Made by a program: the position numbers and the translations under genes. A DNA stretch of 13,611 nucleotides from Verrucomicrobiota bacterium (lineage in GTDB: Bacteria > Verrucomicrobiota > Verrucomicrobiia > Limisphaerales > AV2), in the NCBI GenBank assembly GCA_003218935.1, contig QHPA01000075.1, positions 1 through 13,611 on the forward strand, read 5' to 3'. How positions within the stretch are numbered: the stretch's first letter is position 1; each line of letters begins with the position of its first letter. The notes beneath the pieces were generated by a model. The model searched no databases. It saw nothing but the letters and a program-made list of their open reading frames with translations, and was not told the DNA's origin. This document shows, piece by piece, positions 7,533 through 13,611 of this stretch.

Positions 7533-8436
7533 ATGTACCTTTGTTATTTGGATGAATCCGGAACGCCTGAGATCAGTGGCAATACAAGTCATTTCGTTCT
7601 CCTTGGGTTCGCGATTCCAGCCGATGTTTGGTTAGATAAAGACCAAAGGATAAAACAGGATAAAATCTCAATATGGGCTTCGTGATGTTGAAATTCACAC
7701 TGGCTATCTCTCGCGTCGCTTTCCAGAACAAGAAAAAGTTCAAAATTTCATTTCCTTAGATTCACCGGGAAGACGAGCTGCCGTTACAGTGGAACGAGAG
7801 CAACATCTAATCAAAACGGTCGCACTCAGATCAGATAAAAAGCTGTTAGAACTTAAGAAACTCTATAAGAAGACCGCCGATTACATCCACTTAACGTTTG
7901 ACGAACGGTGGCGACTATTAGACGAAATCGCAACAGAAATTGGGAAATGGTCAGATGTTCGCCTTTTTGCGGAAGGGATTAACAAACGAACTCTTGGAAG
8001 CGGTGACGTGATTTACAAACAAGCATTCGAGCAAGTTGTAGCGCGCTTTCACACTTTCTTGACTATCCGAGAATCTGACAGGCTCAAGAGGGAATAAATA
8101 GAATCGGTTAGGAATTACGGGGTTTTAATTCAAGACAATAACGATACTGTAGAAAAAAATCTCACCGCTCTAATGAGAAGATTCCACCGCGAAGGGACTT
8201 TATGGGCGAAGATTCCGCGCATAATCGAGACTCCACTGTTTGTAGATAGTAGCCTTACCAGCATGGTACAAATCTCCGATCTCTGCGCCTATGCAACACG
8301 CAGATATTTCGAGAAGGGTGAGACTCGGCTATTCTCTAAGATTGTAAGCAGATTCGATAAAAAGCATGGCCGAATGGTTGGCATACGGCATTTCACGTCT
8401 TCCGGTTGTACCTGTCTAGTGTGTCGCAGACATTAA
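7533..8436 (+). pseudogene. DUF3800-family protein, broken by a frameshift and a stop
   Basis: The ATG at 7533 opens MYLCYLDESGTPEIS, the DESG start typical of DUF3800 proteins (RNase H-like fold, biochemical role not settled, common in accessory regions). This frame fails at a TGA 46 codons in. One base earlier or later around the AAAA run at 7662-7665, the next frame reads QYGLRDVEIHTGYLSRRFPEQ, as the family expects, and continues to a TAA at 8095-8097 after RLKRE. The same frame then carries on with GVLIQDNNDTVEKNLTALMR, IIETPLFVDSSLTSMVQISD and LCAYATRRYFE, ending CTCLVCRRH at 8436. Corrected, the product would be about 300 residues. Codons are AT-rich compared with recF or the PVC cytochrome, which suggests transfer. 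Frames at 7789-8097 and 8173-8436 are fragments of this one gene. Confidence 0.85.
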
Positions 8437-8460
8437 CTGATTTCAAACTGACCCACTACC
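8422..8460. mobile_element. possible IS terminal remnant (IS21-like)
   Basis: The stretch starts TGTCGCAGACATTAACTG and contains TTTCAAACTGACCCACTACC. From memory, this resembles the TGT-ended termini with AACTGACCCAC inner repeats of IS21-type elements. No transposase or second end is present. It overlaps the last codons of the DUF3800 gene, so resemblance by chance cannot be excluded. Confidence 0.25.
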
Positions 8461-8496
8461 AAAAAGAAAGCGGCCGAACGCTCAGGCCCGGCCGCT
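8461..8496 (-). terminator. rho-independent terminator of the Cys-rich gene
   Basis: On the minus strand an 8-bp perfect stem (AGCGGCCG with CGGCCGCT; 8496-8489 and 8476-8469) encloses a 12-base loop and is followed by TTCTTTTT (8468-8461). It begins 16 bases after the stop codon of the Cys-rich gene. Confidence 0.8.
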
Positions 8497-8512
8497 GTCG
8501 GACAAAATAAGG

Positions 8513-8821
8513 TTATTTCTCTTTCTTCTCTTCTTTCTTATTGCACTTTTCGCAGATTTTGTGTTCTTTGGTCGCTTCCTTGCAGCACTGGTGCGAGCAC
8601 TCCTTGCCTTGAGCTATCGCCTTGTCGCAACAAGAGGCTTCCTTCTGGCATTTTTCGCATAGCTTGTGTTCTTTGTGGGCCTTGACACAGCATTCGTGGT
8701 CACATTCCTTGCCTTTTGCTTTCGCCTTTACGCAACAGCTTTGGCCCGCAAGGAGGGCGCTGCTGCCAACCATCAAGGCGACAGCAAAGGCCAGTCCCGC
8801 CAACGTTTTGGTTAACTTCAT
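8513..8821 (-). CDS. small exported Cys/His-rich protein with two tandem repeats
   Basis: This gene encodes 102 residues. The start has AAAGGA 6 bases upstream. Residues 1-26 are a Sec signal peptide (hydrophobic 8-25). The mature part is two near-identical 35-residue units starting at residues 28 and 63. Each has the pattern CC-x9-C-x-H-x-CC-x9-C-x2-C, giving 12 cysteines plus regularly placed histidines and many lysines. The C-terminal tail is Lys/Glu-rich. The spacing suggests metal binding or disulphide-linked mini-domains outside the cytoplasm, but I do not recognise a named family. The unit arose by internal duplication: KEHKLCEKC and KEHKICEKC mark the two unit ends. A good terminator follows the gene, which stands alone. 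A foldable segment lies upstream at 8858-8921. Confidence 0.85.
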   Translation of the reverse strand: MKLTKTLAGLAFAVALMVGSSALLAGQSCCVKAKAKGKECDHECCVKAHKEHKLCEKCQKEASCCDKAIAQGKECSHQCCKEATKEHKICEKCNKKEEKKEK

Positions 8822-8857
8822 TTTGTTCCTTTCTAGGCTTTTTTAACCGGACACTCA

Positions 8858-8921
8858 TAAGTTCCTGCTCCAGCGTTTCCCCGAGGCACCCACCTCGAGG
8901 GGCAAATGAGCGGGGAACTTA
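8858..8921 (-). promoter_or_regulatory. multi-stem foldable segment upstream of the Cys-rich gene
   Basis: TAAGTTCC (8858-8865) pairs with GGAACTTA (8914-8921). Just inside, GCTC (8867-8870) pairs with GAGC (8908-8911). A central hairpin pairs CCCCGAGG (8879-8886) with CCTCGAGGGG (8893-8902), with one bulged A. It lies 37 bases before the Cys-rich ATG and could be a structured 5' leader, or a palindromic element in the promoter. Confidence 0.45.
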
Positions 8922-9324
8922 CGGGGTTCAGGATTGCATACGATTTTGCGGCTGTCGACAGCTAATTGGCGGCGGTTTTTTTCACGGCTTTTGGACCATG
9001 GACACAATCCTGAGGGAATTAAGCAGGCGTGCGGCCACGGGGACGGGGTCATGACCACCAAGCGGAGCACTGTCTTGTTTCAAGCCTTGATGTCCAAAAG
9101 CTGGAATGCGGTGTTTTGGCTTTGGGCAATTCGCGCGCGCAGACGCGGCCCCTTGGGGGCCGAAGCAAGATCGGGGTTTGAAACAGTAGTCGAGCGTGTT
9201 GCGGAGGGACACAAGAGAGTCGGGCAGGTCAAATAAGGGCAGTGGCACAAGTGGATGGCGTTCTCGTCGCCAGAGTAACGGCACGAGCTCTGCTGGAACA
9301 AGATGGCCCGTGATAATCGGCAAC
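8922..9324. other. about 400 bases without a convincing gene
   Basis: Open frames on both strands here lack ribosome sites and family motifs. The segment holds a perfect 12-bp palindrome (8951-8962, GCTGTCGACAGC) and a GC-rich hairpin (9146-9162, 7-bp stem, loop TTG). The base pattern looks like decayed or interspersed repeat DNA rather than a gene, but I cannot test copy number. Confidence 0.45.
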
Positions 9325-9545
9325 ATGAAAATTGTCTGCGCATGGTGCAATAAGAAGATCGGAGGCAAAGGGACATCTCTCAGCCATGGGATTTGCAATA
9401 AATGCTTGCTCAACTCAAGCAGCCGCAGTTCGGTTTCATGCAGACACTGGCCGTTTCGCCGACCCGCGCGCTGGGCGGGCGGACGAGGAATCGAAGCCGC
9501 GCAGTTCGAGCGGCTGGTTACCAGCGTCCTGGTTCAGACTTCTGA
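9325..9545 (+). CDS. small CxxC...CxxC zinc-ribbon-like protein, probably frameshifted
   Basis: The ATG at 9325 starts MKIVCAWCNKKIGGKG, followed by SHGICNKC. Two CxxC pairs with the SHGIC phrase resemble small zinc-ribbon-like proteins seen in Verrucomicrobia and related groups. After the second pair (about 9405) the frame turns into Ser/Arg-rich text and would run to 9657, over the end of the MFS gene. One frame over, the sequence reads LAQLKQPQFGFMQTLAVSP and stops at 9543-9545, two bases before the MFS stop. This suggests one base is missing near 9405. No good ribosome site is present. The gene is convergent with the transporter. The frameshift is inference; the zinc-binding role is inferred from the cysteines. 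Confidence 0.45.
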
Positions 9546-9546
9546 T

Positions 9547-10749
9547 CTAGCTTCCGAACGGTGCCCCTTTCTTCTCAGGCCCGAGCAGGATGACGGCGAT
9601 GCCGAGGAGAAAGACTGTCAACGAAGTGAGGGCCATCGCGGTCGAGTAGTTCAATGACTTCGAGAATACAGCCACGGTGTAAGGAACGCTGCTGGCGAGC
9701 AAAACACCGCATTGATAGGCCAGGCCCGGCAGAAACCCGCGCACGGAGTCGGGGGACAGTTCGGTAATGTGCGCAGGGATGACTCCCCAGGCCCCCTGCA
9801 CCATGAACTGCATCAGGAAAGCTCCGAGGACCAGCAGCGGTGTATTCGGCGCGTAGGCCCAAAACGGAATCATCACGGTCGCCAGCAGGAACGCCGTCGC
9901 CATCCCCCGCCGCCGCCCGAAGCGGTCCGAGTACAGCCCGAACAGAATGCCGCCGACCAAAGCGCCGATATTGTAGATGACAACGATGACCGCAACCTGC
10001 CGTGGTGAAAATCCTCGCTCCAGCTTGAGAAAGGTCGGATACATGTCCTGCGTGCCGTGTGAAGCAAAATTCATCATCATCATCAAACAAGAGAGATAGA
10101 GGAAGCGTTTCCATTGCGAAACAATGGCGCGTCCGACACCGCTCCAGTTCGGCGGCCGCGTTCTTTCCCAGACCGCGGACTCTTTGACTTTGAATCGCAC
10201 AAACAGCGCGAGGAGCGCCGGCAGCCCGCCGATGAAGAACATCGGTCGCCATCCCCATTTGGGAAAAACAAAGAAGTAGCAGCACGCCGCCAACAGGTAC
10301 CCGACCGCGTAACCCTCTTGCAGGATTCCGGAGAGAACACCTCGCCATTTCGGCGGCACTTTTTCCATCGCGAGCGACGCGCCGACGCCCCACTCGCCGC
10401 CCATGCCGATGCCAAACAAGGCGCGCAGGATGAGGAATGTTTTGTAATCGGGCGCCAGCCCGGAAAGGACTTCGACCACGGAATAAAACACGAGATCCAG
10501 CATCAGCGGAAGCCGTCGCCCGTAGCGGTCGGCCAACAGTCCGAAGATGAACGCGCCGACCGGCCGGAACGCGAGTGTTACCGCGATGGTCTTCGCGATT
10601 TCTGGCAGATCAACGTGGAACTCCTCCGCGATGGTCGGAACCGCAAAGACGAGGACGAAGAAGTCAAAGGCATCGAGAGTCCAGCCCAGGAAACTCGCGA
10701 TCAAGGCGTTGAGGTAGTCTTTGCTCTCTTCGTGGCCGGCGGGCGTCAT
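9547..10749 (-). CDS. MFS transporter, lactate/monocarboxylate (JEN / sialate:H+ symporter) type
   Basis: This is a 400-residue inner-membrane protein with about 12 hydrophobic segments, the usual MFS length. The MFS loop motif is GLLADRYGRR (70-79), with a second copy GLYSDRFGRRRG in the other half. Residues 227-239 read NFASHGTQDMYPT, which fits the N-x-x-S/T-H-x-S/T-Q-D-x-x-x-T signature of JEN-type lactate/pyruvate:H+ symporters, placed at the start of the second six-helix half as expected. The start FLGWTLDAFDFFV also fits the sialate:H+ symporter branch (NanT/JEN). A proton-coupled monocarboxylate importer is therefore the best call; sialate or another organic acid is possible. The ATG at 10749 has no clear ribosome site. 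No catabolic partner gene is beside it. Confidence 0.9.
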   Translation of the reverse strand: MTPAGHEESKDYLNALIASFLGWTLDAFDFFVLVFAVPTIAEEFHVDLPEIAKTIAVTLAFRPVGAFIFGLLADRYGRRLPLMLDLVFYSVVEVLSGLAPDYKTFLILRALFGIGMGGEWGVGASLAMEKVPPKWRGVLSGILQEGYAVGYLLAACCYFFVFPKWGWRPMFFIGGLPALLALFVRFKVKESAVWERTRPPNWSGVGRAIVSQWKRFLYLSCLMMMMNFASHGTQDMYPTFLKLERGFSPRQVAVIVVIYNIGALVGGILFGLYSDRFGRRRGMATAFLLATVMIPFWAYAPNTPLLVLGAFLMQFMVQGAWGVIPAHITELSPDSVRGFLPGLAYQCGVLLASSVPYTVAVFSKSLNYSTAMALTSLTVFLLGIAVILLGPEKKGAPFGS

Positions 10750-10820
10750 GCGCTCGAGTCAAATGGAATTGATCCGCCGCCAAGCTTAATCCATCCGGGC
10801 CACGCAAGGCGAACACTCAA

Positions 10821-10870
10821 TTTTCACCGGCCCCCCGCGACTTGATTTTCACCGGCCCCCCGCGACTTGA
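10821..10870. repeat. perfect 25-bp tandem duplication
   Basis: Two identical 25-base copies, 10821-10845 and 10846-10870, each begin TTTTCACCGG, continue through CCCCCC and end GCGACTTGA. They lie about 70 bp upstream of the MFS transporter start. Confidence 0.95.
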
Positions 10871-10913
10871 CTCGCCCGGCAGTGTCCTAATTTCCCTAAT
10901 TTGCTTCAGGTGC

Positions 10914-10956
10914 GTGCGCCGCTGCCGCGGCGCACGGCGGTGCCGCAGCACCGCCG
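10914..10956. repeat. two back-to-back perfect hairpins (REP-like)
   Basis: Hairpin one: GTGCGCCGC (10914-10922), loop TGCC, GCGGCGCAC (10927-10935). Hairpin two: GGCGGTGC (10936-10943), loop CGCA, GCACCGCC (10948-10955), extendable by one C-G pair. There is no spacer and no mismatch. No T-run follows on either strand, so these are not ordinary terminators. Confidence 0.75.
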
Positions 10957-11142
10957 GACCAAACTAGGACGCTACGACTCGCCCGTCCGGGTTGACGCAG
11001 GCCGCCAGTTATGGCTGAATTGATCCGCGTTCAGGACGCATCCGGGTCCGCGGAAAGGGCAGAGCCCACCGATGAAGTGTCAGTGCAACCATAACCTTGA
11101 TGCTGCCTGCCGGCGGACCACAGGCGATAGCAGAAAGGTTAT

Positions 11143-11336
11143 ATGCCAAAACTCCTTCCGCCTCGGCCGAACCTTGAGCAACTCAGGAACCAGGCCAAAG
11201 ACCTCCTCAAATCCCTCAAGTCCGGAGATCCCGAAGCCATCAAGCGCATTCAGGAAAACCATCCGCGCTGGTCCAGGGTTTCCGGATCAGACATTTGCGA
11301 CACCCCGTTCTCCTTGAGCGAGGCCCAGCTCGTGAT
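11143..11336 (+). pseudogene. N-terminal module of the ankyrin gene, out of frame with the rest
   Basis: The ATG at 11143 has AGAAAGG 4 bases upstream, one of the better ribosome sites in the window. It reads MPKLLPPRPNLEQLRNQAKD and continues to SLSEAQLVI. This is the charged helical N-terminal module that, in related bacteria, stands in front of ankyrin repeats. After about 11336 the frame becomes nonsense and stops at 11430, while the ankyrin frame (shifted by one base) begins HGANPELAAYAVERG. The family normally has more residues between the module and the repeats, so a small deletion with a frameshift is likely. Confidence 0.65.
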
Positions 11337-12371
11337 CGACTCCTTCACGGCGCGAATCCCGAGTTGGCAGCATATGCCGTCGAGCGCGGCGCGATGGTGG
11401 ACGTTCACGCCGCCGCGCGCCTGGGCATGATGGAGAAACTCCGTGAACTCATCTCCGCCAACCCCGGCCTGGTGAACGCCCGCGGCGGCGATGGTCAAAC
11501 CCCGCTGCATTTTGCGGGCACGGTGGAAGTCGCGGAGTACCTGCTCAATCACGGGGCGGACCTGGACGCTCGCGACGTGGACCACGAATCCACGCCCGCG
11601 CAATACATGGTGCGCGATCGCCAGGACATCGCGCGGCGCTTGATCAAGCGCGGCTGCAAGACCGACCTGCTCATGGCCACCGCCCTGGGCGACGAGGACC
11701 TCGTTCGCAGACATCTCGATGCCGATCCCGACTGCATTCGCACGCGGGTGAGTAACGAGTTTTTCCCCATGGTCAATGACAGGGCCGGCGGAACGATTTA
11801 CCAGTGGACGCTCGGTTGGCACGTGTCGGCGCACGACCTTGCCAAAGAGTTTGGCCACGAGCACATCTTCCAATTGCTCATGCAACGCAGCCCCGCCGAT
11901 GTGAAACTGCTCGCCGCGTGTTGGCTGGACGACGCGGCCGCGGTGAACTCCCTGCTTGCCGAGCACCCCAATCTCGTCGCCACTTTGCTTGACGCTTACC
12001 GTCGCCAACCCGCCCACGCCGCCCGCAACAACAACCTCGCAGCCGTCCGCTTGATGCTCGCCGCGGGTCTGCCGGTGGACGCGCGCGGCCAGCACGGCGC
12101 GACCCCGCTGCACTGGGCGGCGTATCACGGGAATGCGGCAATGGCCGAAGTGATCTTGCGCCACAACCCACCGCTGGAGTGTCTCGACTCCGACTTCGAG
12201 GGCACGCCATTGGGCTGGGCCATCCACGGTTCCGAGCATGGCTGGTATTGCCGGACGGGAAACTATCCCGCGACCGTCGAGACGCTGCTTAAAGCGGGGG
12301 CAAAGCTTAAAAAGGAAGGGGGCACGAATGCCGTGAAAGAAGTGCTCCGACGCTATGGGGCGGAGGAATGA
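11295..12371 (+). CDS. ankyrin-repeat protein (5' end frameshifted)
   Basis: The frame is open from a TTG at 11295 and encodes up to 358 residues. That start has no ribosome site, and the natural start is probably the ATG at 11143 in another frame. Ankyrin-type units are visible at about residues 67-93 (GQTPLHFAGTVEVAEYLLNH), 98-125, 236-262 and 267-295 (GATPLHWAAYHGNAAMAEV), with weaker ones at 34-62, 177-199 and 301-336. The repeats form a protein-binding solenoid; the partner is unknown and no enzyme domain is present. There is no signal peptide, so it is probably cytoplasmic. Translation as it stands would need internal initiation, for example at the ATG at 11391 (MVDVHAAARLG). It is divergent from the MFS gene. 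Confidence 0.75.
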   Translation: MRHPVLLERGPARDRLLHGANPELAAYAVERGAMVDVHAAARLGMMEKLRELISANPGLVNARGGDGQTPLHFAGTVEVAEYLLNHGADLDARDVDHESTPAQYMVRDRQDIARRLIKRGCKTDLLMATALGDEDLVRRHLDADPDCIRTRVSNEFFPMVNDRAGGTIYQWTLGWHVSAHDLAKEFGHEHIFQLLMQRSPADVKLLAACWLDDAAAVNSLLAEHPNLVATLLDAYRRQPAHAARNNNLAAVRLMLAAGLPVDARGQHGATPLHWAAYHGNAAMAEVILRHNPPLECLDSDFEGTPLGWAIHGSEHGWYCRTGNYPATVETLLKAGAKLKKEGGTNAVKEVLRRYGAEE

Positions 12372-12568
12372 CTTCGGTTGAGCGGGCGCAAAAATTCGCG
12401 CACACCGCACAAGGCAATTCGCGCATCCTGGCCCCGCTGTAGGGTCTTTTCCTGTGAAAAAGAAGGTGCTCAGCCCATTGTTTTGATTTCATCTTTCCCG
12501 CTTGATTAGATTATTAGAGTAGCGCTCAAAACGCGGAAGAATTATGTAGCGAATCTAGAGGAGCAATA

Positions 12569-13611
12569 ATGATGGGGAAAAGCGTTTCCGGTTTGTTGCG
12601 CACGTTGTTCACGCCGCTCCCCTTTCTCTTGGTCATCGCCGCCGCTCAGCTCGAGGCCGGCACAAACGCGAACCGGCTGACTTATCTCGACGAAACGGAT
12701 CCCTTCTACCCGGGTCTTGGTTTTCCCAAGTTGACCACGCCGCAATGGGTGGGTGAACCGGGCGTGCAAGCGGTGGTGATCTTGGCCATCGACGACATGC
12801 GCGAGCCCGACGACTTGCACTTCCGCGAGCCGCAAAAGTATGAAACGTTCCTGCGCCCGATTCTCAATCGGCTCAAACAAATTGATGGGCGGGCGCCGGT
12901 CAGCATTTTCTGCAACCGGCTAGACGCGCAGAATCCGCAATTGCAGGCGTGGCTCAACGAGGGTTTGTCACTGGAGGTTCACACTCTGACGCATCCGTGC
13001 CCGCTGCTCGCCAACAGCAACTTCGTCGCCGCGGCGTCGGAGTATCACGACTGTGTTGATTTGCTGAACCGGATTCCAGGCAACAAACCGGTCGCCTTTC
13101 GGATGCCGTGCTGCGACGGGTTGAACACTCCCACCCCGCGGTTCTACGCGGAGTTGTTCAATCGAGTCAGTGCGGGCGGGCGCTTTCTAACGATGGACTC
13201 TTCGATCCTGAACCTCACGACGACGAACGACAATTCATTGCCAAGCGAACTGGCGATTGATGCGGACGGCCGTGAAAAGTTTCGGAAATATTTCCCGACT
13301 GACACGAACTTTTTCAAGTACAAGAGCTTGACATTAAAGTTCGCCACTGCGATTGAGGATTACCCGTATCCCTACGTCATCGGCAAATTGTGCTGGGAAT
13401 TTCCCCCAATGGTCCCGAGCGATTTCGAGGCGTGGAACGTCAATGGTCCGACCAACCCCGTGACGGCCGCAGACCGGAAAGCGGCGATCGATGCGACCAT
13501 CCTGAAGCAGGGAACATTTACTATGATCTTTCATCCTAATGGTAATCCTCTTGGCTATAACTGGTCAACTCCTGAGGAATTGGTTGCTCTCATCGATTAC
13601 GCGGTCAGCAA
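12569..13611 (+). CDS. exported polysaccharide deacetylase-like protein, cut by the window end
   Basis: The start ATG has GAGGAG 5 bases upstream; a second ATG follows at once. The 347 residues present begin with a Sec signal (hydrophobic 14-27, possible cut after LEA at residue 30). The rest resembles the NodB/polysaccharide deacetylase (CE4) fold: an Asp pair in ILAIDDMRE (71-79), the metal-binding motif HTLTHP (138-143), RMPCCDG (178-184) and a late His in FHPNG (321-325). These would form the metal site and catalytic pocket of an enzyme removing acetyl groups from a polysaccharide outside the cytoplasm. Motif 3 has two cysteines where most family members have other residues, so activity is uncertain. 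The gene is open at 13611 and may have further domains. A weak promoter could lie at 12483-12510. Confidence 0.8.
   Translation, partial: MMGKSVSGLLRTLFTPLPFLLVIAAAQLEAGTNANRLTYLDETDPFYPGLGFPKLTTPQWVGEPGVQAVVILAIDDMREPDDLHFREPQKYETFLRPILNRLKQIDGRAPVSIFCNRLDAQNPQLQAWLNEGLSLEVHTLTHPCPLLANSNFVAAASEYHDCVDLLNRIPGNKPVAFRMPCCDGLNTPTPRFYAELFNRVSAGGRFLTMDSSILNLTTTNDNSLPSELAIDADGREKFRKYFPTDTNFFKYKSLTLKFATAIEDYPYPYVIGKLCWEFPPMVPSDFEAWNVNGPTNPVTAADRKAAIDATILKQGTFTMIFHPNGNPLGYNWSTPEELVALIDYAVS

Larger units (their letters stand above)
10750..11142. other. non-coding region between the transporter and ankyrin genes
   Basis: This 393-base stretch separates two divergent genes. It contains a perfect 25-bp tandem duplication (10821-10870) and two adjacent GC-rich hairpins (10914-10956). 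No open frame with a ribosome site is seen apart from the ankyrin start, which has AGAAAGG at 11132-11138. Confidence 0.6.

Noticed and set aside
8951..8962. Perfect 12-bp palindrome GCTGTCGACAGC
   Set aside because: It has no spacer and no link to a gene start; it is expected by chance often enough in a window of this size with many near misses.
8982..9413. Open frame of about 143 codons on the minus strand
   Set aside because: It has no ribosome site or recognisable motif and overlaps the more protein-like CxxC reading on the other strand.
1..13611. CRISPR arrays, tRNA or rRNA genes
   Set aside because: No regularly spaced direct repeats, cloverleaf or rRNA-like sequence was seen on either strand.

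Overview
The window looks like a chromosomal piece from a Verrucomicrobiota bacterium, probably of the Pedosphaera/Limisphaerales type. The reasons are: a large PVC-type haem-binding CxxCH protein (beta-propeller, HEAT repeats, cytochrome c) at the left; secreted proteins with Sec signals, one ending in the FYR-type C-terminal module common in this group; many genes without a clear Shine-Dalgarno sequence; and REP-like palindromes between and inside genes. Most of the window is GC-rich. The stretch from about 7.0 to 8.45 kb is visibly richer in A+T. The taxonomic call is inference; there is no rRNA gene.

Layout. 97-3525 (-): PVC cytochrome. 3662-4639 (+): divergently transcribed exported protein. 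4807-5889 (+): recF, which converges on dnaN (5925-7034, -). dnaN as given is interrupted by an in-frame TGA 38 codons before its natural end. 7035-7532: AT-rich non-coding block with a 17-bp palindrome and a nested stem-loop directly before a broken DUF3800 gene (7533-8436, +; one frameshift, one stop). 8513-8821 (-): small exported Cys/His-rich protein made of two 35-residue repeats, with a good terminator and a foldable upstream region. 8935-9324: no convincing gene. 9325-9545 (+): small CxxC/CxxC protein, probably frameshifted. 9547-10749 (-): MFS monocarboxylate-type transporter carrying the JEN signature. 10750-11142: non-coding, with a perfect 25-bp tandem duplication and two back-to-back hairpins. 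11143-12371 (+): ankyrin-repeat gene whose N-terminal module is out of frame with its repeats. 12569-13611 (+): start of an exported polysaccharide-deacetylase-like protein that runs off the right edge.

How it fits together. The window mixes two replication/repair genes (sliding clamp and RecF) with secreted or periplasmic carbohydrate- and redox-type proteins and accessory genes. I see no single operon-like system: most neighbours are divergent or convergent, and each gene seems to be its own unit. The most notable features are the interrupted dnaN, a REPIN-like hairpin pair read through in frame by the PVC cytochrome gene, two nested stem-loops next to accessory genes, and the duplicated Cys-rich exported protein. 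Three or four genes between 6.0 and 11.4 kb carry apparent frameshifts or stops, so part of the oddity could be assembly or sequencing error; raw reads would settle this.
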